A stretch of DNA of 64,000 nucleotides from Allobosea sp. (GCA_017307955.1 JAFKFV010000013.1:1-64000), one strand, 5' to 3'. Positions 44,844-52,999 are shown, counted from the first letter of the stretch. Made by a program: numbers and translations. Notes: generated by a model not told the origin, from the letters alone.

Positions 44844-45640
44844 CGCGGGCGCTGGCGTGATGCCTTCACGTCGTCGAGCGTGATCCAGGCCGGCGCGTGG
44901 TCGCTGGCCTTCTCCCAGCCGCGGACGTCGCGATCGACGCCCGCGGCCGCCAGCTTTGGGACGAGATCGGGACTGAGCAGCAGGTGGTCGAGCCTGAGGC
45001 CGGCGTTGCGGCCATAGGCGTTCCGGAAATAGTCCCAGAAGGTGTAGATCACCTCGCCGGGGTGGAGCTGGCGCAGGGCGTCGGTCCAGCCCTCGGCGAC
45101 CAGTTCGGCGAAGGCGGCGCGGATCTCGGGCCGGAACAGCGCATCGTCTACCCAGCGCTCTGGCTTGTAGACGTCGAGCTCCGTCGGCATGACGTTGAAA
45201 TCGCCGGCGAGCACGACCGGAGCGCCGCTCTTGAGAAGCGCGGCGGCGTGGGTCTTGAGGCGGTCGAACCAGCGGATCTTGTAGTCGAATTTCGGCCCCG
45301 GCGCCGGATTGCCGTTCGGCAGATAGAGGCAGCCGACCAGCACGCCGTTCACGGCCGCCTCGATATAGCGGCTCTGGGCGTCATCCTCCTCGCCGGGCAG
45401 GCCGCGCCGCGTCTCGATCGGCGCCCTGCCCCTCGCCAGGATGGCGACGCCGTTCCACGCCCGCTGCCCATGCCACACGGCGCCATAGCCCGCTTCCTCC
45501 AGCGCGCCGCGCGGAAACCGTTCGTCCGGCGCCTTCAGTTCCTGCAGGCAGACGATGTCGGGCTCGGCCTCCGCCAGCCAGCGCAGCAGCACCGGCAGCC
45601 GGCCATTGATCCCGTTGACGTTGAAGGTCGCGATCTTCAT
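44792..45640 (-). CDS. xth: exodeoxyribonuclease III
   Basis: A 282-residue AP endonuclease/3'-5' exonuclease. MKIATFNVNGINGRLP begins the protein. The metal Glu is in CLQELKAPDERFP, the catalytic region in YLPNGNP and LAGDFNVMPTELDVY, RLDHLLLSPDL precedes the end and the SDHAPAW His closes the active site. It repairs abasic sites and oxidised DNA ends. The last 17 codons overlap the end of the autotransporter gene on the other strand by 52 bases. That basic tail is not conserved in the family. Confidence 0.95.
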   Translation of the reverse strand: MKIATFNVNGINGRLPVLLRWLAEAEPDIVCLQELKAPDERFPRGALEEAGYGAVWHGQRAWNGVAILARGRAPIETRRGLPGEEDDAQSRYIEAAVNGVLVGCLYLPNGNPAPGPKFDYKIRWFDRLKTHAAALLKSGAPVVLAGDFNVMPTELDVYKPERWVDDALFRPEIRAAFAELVAEGWTDALRQLHPGEVIYTFWDYFRNAYGRNAGLRLDHLLLSPDLVPKLAAAGVDRDVRGWEKASDHAPAWITLDDVKASRQRPRQKRTSRTPSTALSDAS

Positions 45641-45700
45641 CGGGCAATGAACGCGGCCGCGGCGGGATCGCTCCCGCCGCCGGCGATGATCGCCCTCCTG

Positions 45701-46123
45701 CTAAGCCTTCGGCGGCAGGAACTCGCTTCGGAAGCGGAGCGCATTGGCCATCAGGATGGTCCGCCGCTCGGCGAGAATCTCGGCCGTCGGCGGGACGACG
45801 CGGAAGCCATGCGGCGCATTGGCCGGGATGTTGACCGTCTGGCCGGCCGCGGCGCGGTGGGTTTCGCCACGGAAGGTCAGCTCGAGTTCGCCTTCGAGGA
45901 TGTGGAACATCTCCTCGAAATCATGCCGATGCGGCGGCGGCCCGCCGGCGGGGACGAACATGTCGATGAGGCTGTAGCGCCCGCCCGTCTCCTCGCCCGA
46001 GACAAGGATCGTATAGGTACCGGCGCCGATGCCGAGATGGGTGAGACCAGGATCGTCGCCCCCGACGATCGTTGCGCTGCGCGCGAGATCATCGGCGGGA
46101 AGCGGGGGAAATGTTTCGGTCAT
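45701..46123 (-). CDS. cupin-domain protein
   Basis: A 140-residue single-domain cupin. Motif 1 is PPPHRHDFEEMFHILEGELE (HxH, Glu) and motif 2 lies in NIPANAPHGFRV (His). This fits a small metal-binding sensor or enzyme. The ATG at 46121-46123 is used; a longer frame would overlap the oxidoreductase gene. It follows that gene by 19 bases and is probably cotranscribed. Substrate unknown. Confidence 0.85.
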   Translation of the reverse strand: MTETFPPLPADDLARSATIVGGDDPGLTHLGIGAGTYTILVSGEETGGRYSLIDMFVPAGGPPPHRHDFEEMFHILEGELELTFRGETHRAAAGQTVNIPANAPHGFRVVPPTAEILAERRTILMANALRFRSEFLPPKA

Positions 46124-46142
46124 GATGGGGGCTCCTTCCTGT

Positions 46143-47069
46143 TCAGGCGAGGGTGAAATCGGCGACGATCTTGCCGGGCGCATGGCCCGTGCGGTTGCGT
46201 TCGATGGCGGCCGGGATGGCTTCCAGCGGAACGGTCTCGGCGATGGTCACCTTCAGTTCGCCCGAGGCGGCGACGGTGCCGAGCGCGGCGAGGCGTTCGC
46301 CGTCGGGCTTCATCATGAACCAGAGACCTCTCCGACCATCGCCGCGCGGCGCGGCTATATCGGGACGGACGGCGCTCACGACCGCGCCACCTTCCGGCAG
46401 AAGGGCGAAGGAGCGGTCGGGCGCATCGCCGCCGGCGAGGTCGATCACCAGGTCGACGGGGCCGCTCGCCGCCTCGAACCGCTCCGCCGTGCGGTCGATC
46501 ACCCGGTCGACGCCGAGATCGCGAAGATGCGGCAGGCTTGCAGTCGAGCCGGTCGCGATGACCGTGAGGCCGAGCGACTTCGCCATCTGCACCAGCAGCG
46601 TGCCGACACCGCCCGACGCGCCATGCACCAGCACGGTCTGCCCCGCCTTCGGCGCGCCGGCCGCATGGAGCATCTGCCAGGCGGTCAGCCCGGCGACCGG
46701 CAGCGCGGCGGCGACGATGTCGGAGAGACCGGCCGGGGTCGGTGCGAGCACCGCTTCCGGAACGGCGACGAAATCGGCATAGGCGCCGAAGGGTGCGAGG
46801 CCGAACACCCGATCGCCGACCGCGAAGCGGCTCCCCTCTGCGACCGCGACGATCTCGCCCGCGAGTTCCATCCCGAGGAGCTGCGGAAAGGCGACGGGCT
46901 TCGTGTCCTTGAGGAAGCCCTCGCGGATCTTCCAGTCGATGCCGTTGATGCCGGCCGCGCGGACACGGACGACGGCGATGCCGGGCGCGGGCTCCGGCAT
47001 GGGAGCGGTCGCGAGTTCGAGGGCCTCGGCGCCGCCGAACCGGGTGAGGACGATGCTGCGATGGGTCAT
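46143..47069 (-). CDS. NADP-dependent zinc-less alcohol dehydrogenase/quinone oxidoreductase
   Basis: A 308-residue MDR-family reductase without zinc ligands. GMELAGEIVAVAEGSRFAVGDRVFG, TAWQMLHAAGAPKAGQTVLVHG (as LTAWQML and VLVHGASGGVGTLLVQMA) and the C-terminal GHAPGKIVADFTLA mark the family. The AxxGGVG loop binds NADPH. It diverges from a LysR regulator gene and forms an operon with the cupin. This is a common arrangement for electrophile- or quinone-responsive reductases. Confidence 0.9.
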   Translation of the reverse strand: MTHRSIVLTRFGGAEALELATAPMPEPAPGIAVVRVRAAGINGIDWKIREGFLKDTKPVAFPQLLGMELAGEIVAVAEGSRFAVGDRVFGLAPFGAYADFVAVPEAVLAPTPAGLSDIVAAALPVAGLTAWQMLHAAGAPKAGQTVLVHGASGGVGTLLVQMAKSLGLTVIATGSTASLPHLRDLGVDRVIDRTAERFEAASGPVDLVIDLAGGDAPDRSFALLPEGGAVVSAVRPDIAAPRGDGRRGLWFMMKPDGERLAALGTVAASGELKVTIAETVPLEAIPAAIERNRTGHAPGKIVADFTLA

Positions 47070-47099
47070 GTCGTTTCTCCTTTCGACACGCCCAACCTA

Positions 47100-48035
47100 A
47101 TGTGTTTCAATCCTCGCCTTCAGACGCTGAATTCGGGACAGAGTGGATCAGATTTGGAACAGTTGGATCTCGACGCCCTGGCCGATTTCATTCTGGTCGC
47201 GACACATGGTGGCCTTGGAAAGGCTGCGCGCAGCACGGGACGCTCCAAGGCGACGCTGTCGCGGAAATTGACCGAGCTGGAGAATGCGCTGCAGGTCCGC
47301 CTGGTCGAGCGCGGCGCGCAGGCGCTCCGCCTCACCGAGGCCGGCGCCGCGCTCTATGCGCGCGCACGCGGGCCGCTGGCCGATCTCGTCCAGGCTGGCG
47401 ATGATATCCGCAGCGGCGGCGGCGAACTCGCCGGTCTGCTCAGGATCAGCGCGCCGGTGCTCTTCTCGCAGGTCGCCCTCAGCCGCGCGGCCGCCACCTT
47501 CTCGCGGCTGCATCCGCGGCTCGAGATCGAGATCAATGCCGAGGATCGCTTCGTCGACCCGGTCGAGGAAGGCTATGATCTCGTGGTGCGCACCAACCCG
47601 AAGCCGACGGAGGCGATGGTCGGGCGCCGCCTCGCCACCGACGAACTCGTGCTGGCAGCCGTCCCGGACATCGAGCGCCCGGCCAGCGGCAGCATCGTGC
47701 CGGCGGTCCTCATGAGCCGGGCCGGCGAGATCCGCCCCTGGGTCGTGATGACCGACGCGGGCGAGGCGACCTTCACGCCCCGGCCCGTTCTTCGCCTGTC
47801 GTCGATGCTGATGGTCTATGAAGCCGCCAAGGCGGGCGGCGGCGCGGCGGTATTGCCCGTCTCGCTGGCAGCGCGCGATATCGCGGCGGGCCGGCTCGTC
47901 TCCTGGGGCAAGGTGCTCAACCGTCCCGTCGAAGTCTGGATCCTGCATGCCTCGCAGCGGCTCTCCAGCCCCAAGGTCACGCGCTTCGTGTCCTTCCTGG
48001 CGGACCAGTTCCGCGGCGGCCAGCTCGAAGTCTGA
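47100..48035 (+). CDS. LysR-family transcriptional regulator
   Basis: A protein of about 311 residues from ATG 47100, or 293 from TTG 47154. The family usually begins LDLDALADF, which fits the TTG and would leave an 84-base divergent promoter region. The winged helix has GGLGKAARSTGRSKATLSRKL and RLVERGAQALRLTEAG. The LysR_substrate effector domain follows from about residue 105. It diverges from the oxidoreductase-cupin operon, which it most likely controls. Confidence 0.92.
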   Translation: MCFNPRLQTLNSGQSGSDLEQLDLDALADFILVATHGGLGKAARSTGRSKATLSRKLTELENALQVRLVERGAQALRLTEAGAALYARARGPLADLVQAGDDIRSGGGELAGLLRISAPVLFSQVALSRAAATFSRLHPRLEIEINAEDRFVDPVEEGYDLVVRTNPKPTEAMVGRRLATDELVLAAVPDIERPASGSIVPAVLMSRAGEIRPWVVMTDAGEATFTPRPVLRLSSMLMVYEAAKAGGGAAVLPVSLAARDIAAGRLVSWGKVLNRPVEVWILHASQRLSSPKVTRFVSFLADQFRGGQLEV

Positions 48036-48043
48036 GCGGGCCG

Positions 48044-48526
48044 TCAGGCCGGCTGGAAGCCGCTCAGCACTCTCAGATGATGGTGTTGATGGGCGTGGTC
48101 GTCGCCATGGCTATGCGAGGACACCTCCTCGACGATCGGGATCAGGCTGGTCGAGCCATGCATGATGCCGCGCTCCGAGAACAGCGCCTCGGCATAGGCC
48201 GAGACGGCGCCGACCTCGCCGCGCATGACCGTGACCTCGACCGAGGTGGTGTGGCCGAGCGGGACCGACAGGGCGGCGATCGTCTGGTCGTGCCGGTCCA
48301 GCCGCCCCTGCGGCACGCGCAGCGCGAGGCCGCGCACGGTCTGGTCGACGGTGCAGCTCACGACGGCGAAGCAGGCGGCATGCGCCGGCGCTTCTGGCCG
48401 CGCCGCAAGCCCGCGCCGCACGAGGTCGCGGATCGCCTCGGACCGGCTCCCCGCCCCGGTGCTCGCGACATAGGCGTCGAGTGCGGCCGCGAGGTCGTCG
48501 TCGATGGCGATGGTGGTGCGTTGCAT
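48044..48526 (-). CDS. NikR-like ribbon-helix-helix regulator lacking the nickel site
   Basis: A 160-residue protein. The N-terminus (MQRTTIAIDDDLAAALDAYV, SRSEAIRDLVRRGL) is a NikR-type RHH DNA-binding domain. The ACT-like C-terminal domain aligns without gaps to E. coli NikR from my memory of that sequence. At the four high-affinity nickel positions it has Leu76, Ser87, Pro89 and Ser95 instead of His76, His87, His89 and Cys95. A 25-residue tail unlike E. coli NikR contains seven His (SHSHGDDHAHQHHH). No nickel transporter gene is nearby. It may sense another ligand or bind metal through the tail. Confidence 0.8.
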   Translation of the reverse strand: MQRTTIAIDDDLAAALDAYVASTGAGSRSEAIRDLVRRGLAARPEAPAHAACFAVVSCTVDQTVRGLALRVPQGRLDRHDQTIAALSVPLGHTTSVEVTVMRGEVGAVSAYAEALFSERGIMHGSTSLIPIVEEVSSHSHGDDHAHQHHHLRVLSGFQPA

Positions 48527-48611
48527 CGGGCTCCTCCCGGTTAGCGCGGAAGGTTAGGCCAGCCCCCGCCGCGCTTCAATGCGGCGGCCGGCGGGCCTTT
48601 CGGGCGGCAGG

Positions 48612-48647
48612 CAAAAAGAAACCCGGCGCCGAGGCACCGGGTTCTTT
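48612..48647 (-). terminator. Rho-independent terminator after the DUF892 gene
   Basis: On the minus strand AACCCGG and CCGGGTT form a stem around a 10-base loop, followed by TTCTTTTT. It lies 23 bases after the DUF892 stop codon and upstream of the NikR-like gene. Confidence 0.8.
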
Positions 48648-48669
48648 GTCTCCTGCGGACGATGGATCG

Positions 48670-49161
48670 TCACGCGGCCTTCTTGTTGACCGTCTGGCCG
48701 GCGAGGCCGCTCAGGAGCTCGTCGGTCTTCTTCTCCTCCTGCAGCGTCTGGTCGAGAAGCGCCGCGGCGTCCTTCATGCCGAGCTGCATCGCCCAGGTCT
48801 TGAGCGTGCCGTAGCGGGCGATCTCGTAGTGCTCGACAGCCTGCGCGGCCGCGGTCAGGCCGGCGTCGAGAGCGTCCGAGCCCTCGAACTCCTCCATGAC
48901 CTCCTTGCCCTCCTCGATGATGCCGAGAATGGCGTCGCAGGTCTTGCCGCGCGCCGGCTTCTCCAGCATCTCGAAGATCTGCTGCAGGCGCTCGACATGA
49001 CCTTCGGTCTCGTCGCGGTGCTGCTGGAAGGCCTGCTTCAGTTCAGGGGACTCGGCGCTGCGCGCCATCTTCGGCAGCGCCTTCAGGATCTGCTTCTCGG
49101 CATAGAAGATATCCTTGAGCGTCTCGACAAAAAGGGTCTCGAGAGTCTGCTGCTGAGCCAT
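48670..49161 (-). CDS. ferritin-like DUF892 (YciE/YciF) stress protein
   Basis: A 163-residue four-helix protein. ETLKDIFYAEKQILKALPKM and the HRDETEGHVERLQQIFEML block carry Glu/His positions of the diiron-like site; AVEHYEIARYGTLKTWA holds the later set. DUF892 proteins are general stress proteins in enteric and alphaproteobacteria; their exact chemistry is unknown. A GGAAC at 49214-49218 on the minus strand is followed 16 bases later by ACTT, so EcfG control is possible but weak. It ends at a terminator. Confidence 0.88.
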   Translation of the reverse strand: MAQQQTLETLFVETLKDIFYAEKQILKALPKMARSAESPELKQAFQQHRDETEGHVERLQQIFEMLEKPARGKTCDAILGIIEEGKEVMEEFEGSDALDAGLTAAAQAVEHYEIARYGTLKTWAMQLGMKDAAALLDQTLQEEKKTDELLSGLAGQTVNKKAA

Positions 49162-49231
49162 GTCAATTCTCCGTTGGGATGAAGTGGCGATTCAAGTGAT
49201 TGGGAGGAGATTCGTTCCCGCCCAGGCTGCC

Positions 49232-50074
49232 TCATCGCGAAGTCGCGGCGGGCGGCTCCTGGAGCGAAATCGGACCGCCGCTCGGACCGGTTTCCTGAGC
49301 GGCTCCGCCCGTCCTCGAACCGTCCTGACCCGCCACCGATGCGGCACCCGATCCGGGCGTTGCGTGGCCAGACGAGGGGGAGCCCGCCCCCTGCCCCGGC
49401 TTCACGCCGCCCGAACCGCCAGCGCCCGCCGGCCCGGCCGGCCTGGAGGCGTCCGGCTTGGCGCTCTCGGGTCTGTCGCTTTCGCGCTTGACGTCGTCCG
49501 GCCTGGACTCGTTCGGCTTGCTGCCGCCGGAACTGCCGCCAGTCTTGGCGTCCTCCGACTTCGGCCCGTCGAGCTTCGGTTGGCCGGATTGATGCGGCTT
49601 CGAGGGGAAGCCGCTGCGGTCGGCATAGTCGCGCGGCCGGCCGCGGCGGCCATGGGTATCCGCCAGCGCCTTACGCACCGCGATGTCGATCAGCGTGAGC
49701 CCGGCCGTCATCGCGAGCGCGACGCCGGCATTGTCCCGCTTGCGGTTATGCGAGCCGAGCGCGGCGCCGAGCACGGCGAGATCGAGCAGGTCGCCGACGA
49801 CGCGGCTGGTCATGCCGGTCTGCTTCTCCGTCGAGAGAGTCAGCATGCCGGATGCGATTTCGCGCGCGCCGAAGACGCGCATGAGCCCCTCCCGTCCCCT
49901 GAGCCCAAGGGTGCGGGTGAGGATATGCGGCGCGAGGAGCTGCGTGAGCCCGAGGCCGATCGAGAACCAACCGAGCCCCTTGGCAAGGCGGTCCGGTCCC
50001 GGCACTGCCGAAGGCCCGGTCGCGAGGATCTTGGGGTCGCCTTCCGGGCGGGTGAGATTGGACAGATACTTCAT
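49232..50074 (-). CDS. membrane protein with disordered Ser/Gly/Pro-rich tail
   Basis: A 280-residue protein from the ATG at 50072-50074. Residues of about 25-130 hold hydrophobic helices (GLGWFSIGLGLTQLLAPHIL, GLMRVFGAREIASGMLTL, AGVALAMTAGLTLID). This block resembles the N-terminal part found before some cyclase/dehydrase stress proteins. The last 130 residues are low-complexity (GGSSGGSKPNESRPDD). It follows the alcohol dehydrogenase by 11 bases and probably shares its EcfG-type promoter. Function unknown. Confidence 0.7.
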   Translation of the reverse strand: MKYLSNLTRPEGDPKILATGPSAVPGPDRLAKGLGWFSIGLGLTQLLAPHILTRTLGLRGREGLMRVFGAREIASGMLTLSTEKQTGMTSRVVGDLLDLAVLGAALGSHNRKRDNAGVALAMTAGLTLIDIAVRKALADTHGRRGRPRDYADRSGFPSKPHQSGQPKLDGPKSEDAKTGGSSGGSKPNESRPDDVKRESDRPESAKPDASRPAGPAGAGGSGGVKPGQGAGSPSSGHATPGSGAASVAGQDGSRTGGAAQETGPSGGPISLQEPPAATSR

Positions 50075-50085
50075 GATGACCTCGC

Positions 50086-51261
50086 TCAGGGCTTCAGGAC
50101 GACCTTGATGCAGCTGTCCTGCTTGTCGCGGAACACGCGGTACATCTCGGGTCCGTCCTCGAGACCGACGGTGTGGGTGATGACGAAGGAGGGATCGATC
50201 TCGCCTTCCTCGATGCGGCGCATGAGGTCGTCGGTCCAGCGCCGCACATGCGTCTGGCCCATGCGGAAGGTGAGACCCTTGTTCATCGCCGCGCCGAGCG
50301 GGATCTTGTCGACGAGGCCGGCATAGACGCCGGGTATGGAGACGATGCCGGCCGGCCGGCAGACATAGATGATCTCCCGCAGCACATGCGGACGATCGTT
50401 CTCCATCATCAGCATCTGCATGCCGCGATCCATGATCGTGTCGGGCAGCGAGAGGTCGACATGGCTTTCGGTGCCGACTGCGTCGATGCACTTATCGGGC
50501 CCCTTGCCGCCGGTCAGCTCGTTGAGCCGCTCGATGACGCTTTCCTCGCCGCGATTGATGGCGATCGCGCCGGCCGCTTCGGCCATGCCGAGCCGCTCGG
50601 GCAGATAGTCGATGGCGATGACCTGGCGGGCGCCAAGCAGGATCGCGCTGCGGATCGCCATCTGGCCGACAGGGCCGCACCCCCAGACCGCCACCGTGTC
50701 CTCAGGCTCGATGTCGCATTGCACGGCGGCCTGCCAGCCGGTCGGCAGGATGTCGCTGAGGAACAGCACCTGCTCGTCGGGAAGCCCGCCCGGAACCTTC
50801 ACATGCGTCGCATCGGCGAAGGGCACGCGGAGATATTCGGCCTGCCCGCCCGGATAGCCGCCGGTGAGATGTGTGTAGCCGAAAAGGCCCGCGGTGGTAT
50901 GGCCGAACACCTTTTCGGCGAGGTCCTTGCGGCGGTTGCTGCGCTCGCAGACCGAGAAGTTGCCGCGGCGGCACTGTTCGCATTCGCCGCAGGTGATGGT
51001 GAAGGGCACGACGATGCGATCACCGACCTTCAGGCCGTCGCCGACGCCCGAGCCGACCTCGACCACCTCGCCCATCGCCTCGTGACCCATGATGTCGCCG
51101 GGCAGCATGGCGGGAACAAGATTGTGGAAGAGGTGCAGGTCCGATCCGCAGATCGCGCAGCTCGTGACCTTGATGATCGCGTCGCGCGGCTCCTGGATCT
51201 CCGGGTCGCTGACGGTATCGCAGCGTATGTCTTCCTTGCCATGCCAGACGAGGGCTCTCAC
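50086..51261 (-). CDS. zinc-dependent alcohol dehydrogenase (MDR, glutathione-independent formaldehyde dehydrogenase-like)
   Basis: A 391-residue enzyme. The start is a GTG at 51259-51261 with GGAG 7 bases upstream, giving MRALVWHGKEDIRCDTV. Catalytic zinc ligands are in CAICGSDLH and GHEAMGEV. Structural zinc Cys are in CGECEQCRRGNFSVC. NAD binding is in WGCGPVGQMAIRSAILLGA. The family oxidises alcohols or formaldehyde; the substrate is not defined. A perfect GGAAC-N16-CGTT site lies 40-64 bases upstream, so it should be a general stress response gene, cotranscribed with 49232-50074. Confidence 0.92.
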   Translation of the reverse strand: MRALVWHGKEDIRCDTVSDPEIQEPRDAIIKVTSCAICGSDLHLFHNLVPAMLPGDIMGHEAMGEVVEVGSGVGDGLKVGDRIVVPFTITCGECEQCRRGNFSVCERSNRRKDLAEKVFGHTTAGLFGYTHLTGGYPGGQAEYLRVPFADATHVKVPGGLPDEQVLFLSDILPTGWQAAVQCDIEPEDTVAVWGCGPVGQMAIRSAILLGARQVIAIDYLPERLGMAEAAGAIAINRGEESVIERLNELTGGKGPDKCIDAVGTESHVDLSLPDTIMDRGMQMLMMENDRPHVLREIIYVCRPAGIVSIPGVYAGLVDKIPLGAAMNKGLTFRMGQTHVRRWTDDLMRRIEEGEIDPSFVITHTVGLEDGPEMYRVFRDKQDSCIKVVLKP

Positions 51262-51300
51262 AGGCGTTCTCCGCATTCCCATTGGACCTATCCATGATCG

Positions 51301-51325
51301 AACGGGCGCGCCCTCTGCTTGTTCC
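51301..51325 (-). promoter_or_regulatory. EcfG-type promoter for alcohol dehydrogenase operon
   Basis: GGAAC-N16-CGTT on the minus strand, an exact match to the alphaproteobacterial general-stress consensus, 40 bases before the GTG start. Confidence 0.8.
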
Positions 51326-51408
51326 CGCCGTCTCGTGCGACCCGGCCGCGGTTGCTTTCTCTTGAAGGCACGTCCAGATAGGGAGGTGGAGCGGGAGCAG
51401 GGTGACGG

Positions 51409-51597
51409 ATGGCGACGATGACTCCCGACGAGGACGAGGCGAGGATGGAGCCGCAGCAGGAAGCGGGGGTCGATGACCGCCTCGGGACCCTGCTCGAGGC
51501 GATCGAGGGCGAACGCGTTCCCGAGCGTCTCCTGAAGCTGGCCGAGATGCTGCAGAACGAGCTTTCCCTCCGCCGCCAGCGCCGCCGGCCGAACTGA
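51409..51597 (+). CDS. small NepR-like anti-sigma factor candidate
   Basis: A 62-residue, charged, helical protein. DRLGTLLEAIEGERVPERLL resembles the NepR core pattern (first helix, then VPDRFLxLL, here VPERLLKLAEML). NepR proteins bind EcfG and are released by phosphorylated PhyR. The gene ends 19 bases before the EcfG promoter, and the sigma gene follows, a frequent nepR-ecfG order. GGGAGG lies about 20 bases upstream of the ATG. No phyR is in the window. The assignment rests on a short motif and position; it could be another small regulatory protein. Confidence 0.55.
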   Translation: MATMTPDEDEARMEPQQEAGVDDRLGTLLEAIEGERVPERLLKLAEMLQNELSLRRQRRRPN

Positions 51598-51616
51598 GGC
51601 TTTTCCCGGTTCGGGC

Positions 51617-51642
51617 GGAACCCCCGCCGGGGGCCGCGCATT
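51617..51642 (+). promoter_or_regulatory. EcfG-type promoter upstream of the sigma factor gene
   Basis: GGAAC-N17-CATT (three of four -10 bases). The spacer itself contains a CCCCC-GCC-GGGGG dyad. It would allow the sigma factor to drive its own gene. Confidence 0.6.
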
Positions 51643-51675
51643 CCCGCCATGGGGCAGTCGGCGGGAGTGATCGAC

Positions 51676-52254
51676 GTGAACGTCAACCAATTGGACGGGC
51701 AGAACGGCGAGGTCGACTCGGTCGTAGCGCTGATACCTGCCCTGCGCGCCTTTGCGCGCTCGTTTTGCCGCAATCCGAACGATGCCGACGACCTGGTCCA
51801 GGAAACCCTGGTCAAGGCCATCGCCAATATCGACAAATATGAGGAAGGCACGCGCCTGAAATCGTGGCTGTTCACGATCATGCGCAACACCTTCTATACC
51901 CGGATTCGCGTCTCGAAACGCGAGGCGCCGGGCGACGCTGACTGTGTCGCCTCACAGCCGATCGTGCTTGCGACGCAGGAATGGACGTTGCGCGGCCAGG
52001 AGGTCGAGGCGGCCATCGAGCGCCTTTCGCCGTCCCATCGCGAGGTTCTGGTGCTCATCGGCATGCAGGGCGTCTCCTATGAGGAGGCCGCCGAAATCTG
52101 CGGCTGCGCCATCGGAACGGTGAAGAGCAGGCTCAACCGGGCGCGCGGCGCCGTGCTGGAAATGCTGGGCGAGCAGTCCGCAGGCGCCCTGGTCGAGTCC
52201 TCGGAATGGCTCGCCGGCGAGGCTTCGGCTTCGGGACGGGTCTCGCCGCGCTGA
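51676..52254 (+). CDS. ecfG: EcfG-family general stress response sigma factor
   Basis: About 192 residues from the GTG at 51676, which has GGGAG 8 bases upstream. An ATG at 51649 is in frame but would lie at or before the transcription start of the promoter at 51617. Region 2 is clear: LIPALRAFARSF, NDADDLVQETLVKAIANID, LKSWLFTIMRNTFYTR. Region 4 has LSPSHREVLVLIGMQGVSYEEAAEICGC (as SYEEAAEICGCAIGTVKSRL and NRARG), diagnostic of EcfG. It should recognise the GGAAC promoters found across 51-61 kb. Confidence 0.93.
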   Translation: MNVNQLDGQNGEVDSVVALIPALRAFARSFCRNPNDADDLVQETLVKAIANIDKYEEGTRLKSWLFTIMRNTFYTRIRVSKREAPGDADCVASQPIVLATQEWTLRGQEVEAAIERLSPSHREVLVLIGMQGVSYEEAAEICGCAIGTVKSRLNRARGAVLEMLGEQSAGALVESSEWLAGEASASGRVSPR

Positions 52255-52279
52255 TGCCGAAGCGTTGAGAACCGATGAC

Positions 52280-52313
52280 AAGGGCGACCGGGCAACCGGT
52301 CGCCCTTCTCGCA
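52280..52313. terminator. bidirectional terminator between ecfG and DUF4142 gene
   Basis: AAGGGCGACCGG and CCGGTCGCCCTT form a perfect 12-base stem with a GCAA tetraloop between two convergent genes. TTCTCGC follows on the plus strand. Confidence 0.75.
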
Positions 52314-52871
52314 TTACTTGACCTTTTCGGCCAGCCGGCCAGCCATCTCCTGATGCATCTGCAGCACCGGCAGCGTCTTGGCGGCGAAGGCGCGGAAGGT
52401 GCCATTCGGCCCGGTCGTCGAGAACTGCGTGAAGAGCTCGACCGCCTCGCGATGCGCGTCGATCTGCTGCTGCACATAAATCTTGTCGAAATCGTCGCCC
52501 GCATCGCGCAGCGCCTTGAGCAGCGCCTCATGGGCCGCGTCGGTCGCCATCGGCAGCTGCAGCACGCCCGCGGCCTGGCGCAGCTCCTGGTCGGCCTTGG
52601 AGTGGTCGGTCACCATCTGCTGGCCGAAGGCGCGCACATCGGGATCCTTGGCCTTCTCGGCGGCGATGCGGCCCGCTTCGATTTCATAGAGGCCGGACAC
52701 GGCCGCCTTGGTCGCGAAAGCCTCGGCCTCGGGCGGGACCATGGCCTGCGCGGCACCGCCGCTGTCATTGGCCGCCTGGGCGAAGAGCGGCGCCGGCGCC
52801 GCGACCAGCGTCAGTGCGATGGCGGCGGCGGCCACGGGTGCCATCCTGGCGGCGAAGGTCGTCCTGGTCAT
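52314..52871 (-). CDS. exported DUF4142 protein
   Basis: A 185-residue protein with a signal peptide (cleavage near FAQA, residue 33). DUF4142 helical bundle marks are FATKAAVSGLYEIEAGRIAAEKAKDPDVRAFG (in AAVSGLYEIEAG and DVRAFGQQMVTDHSKA), and the C-terminal LPVLQMHQEMA. The bundle resembles ferritin-like folds; family members are often stress-induced periplasmic proteins of unknown function. Its own GGAAC-N16-GGTT site lies 36-60 bases upstream. Confidence 0.9.
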   Translation of the reverse strand: MTRTTFAARMAPVAAAAIALTLVAAPAPLFAQAANDSGGAAQAMVPPEAEAFATKAAVSGLYEIEAGRIAAEKAKDPDVRAFGQQMVTDHSKADQELRQAAGVLQLPMATDAAHEALLKALRDAGDDFDKIYVQQQIDAHREAVELFTQFSTTGPNGTFRAFAAKTLPVLQMHQEMAGRLAEKVK

Positions 52872-52906
52872 ATCGGGAATCTCCGTTCGGTGTTCGATCC
52901 TCGCCC

Positions 52907-52931
52907 AACCGCCAGAGGCGCCGCCTGTTCC
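52907..52931 (-). promoter_or_regulatory. EcfG-type promoter for DUF4142 gene
   Basis: GGAAC-N16-GGTT on the minus strand. It stands back to back with the plus-strand site at 52947-52971. Confidence 0.72.
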
Positions 52932-52946
52932 TTGCGAGAAGGGGGC

Positions 52947-52971
52947 GGAACCACCGCCCCGCTCACCGGTT
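52947..52971 (+). promoter_or_regulatory. EcfG-type promoter for the 70-residue protein gene
   Basis: GGAAC-N16-GGTT, ending 28 bases before the ATG at 53000. Confidence 0.72.
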
Positions 52972-52999
52972 CTGGCGCGGGGGAGAAGCGGAGCACAGC

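Noticed and set aside
49194..49218. GGAAC upstream of the first DUF892 gene as an eleventh EcfG promoter
   Set aside because: The base group 16-17 positions downstream (ACTT/CTTG) matches the -10 poorly; left as a weak possibility only.
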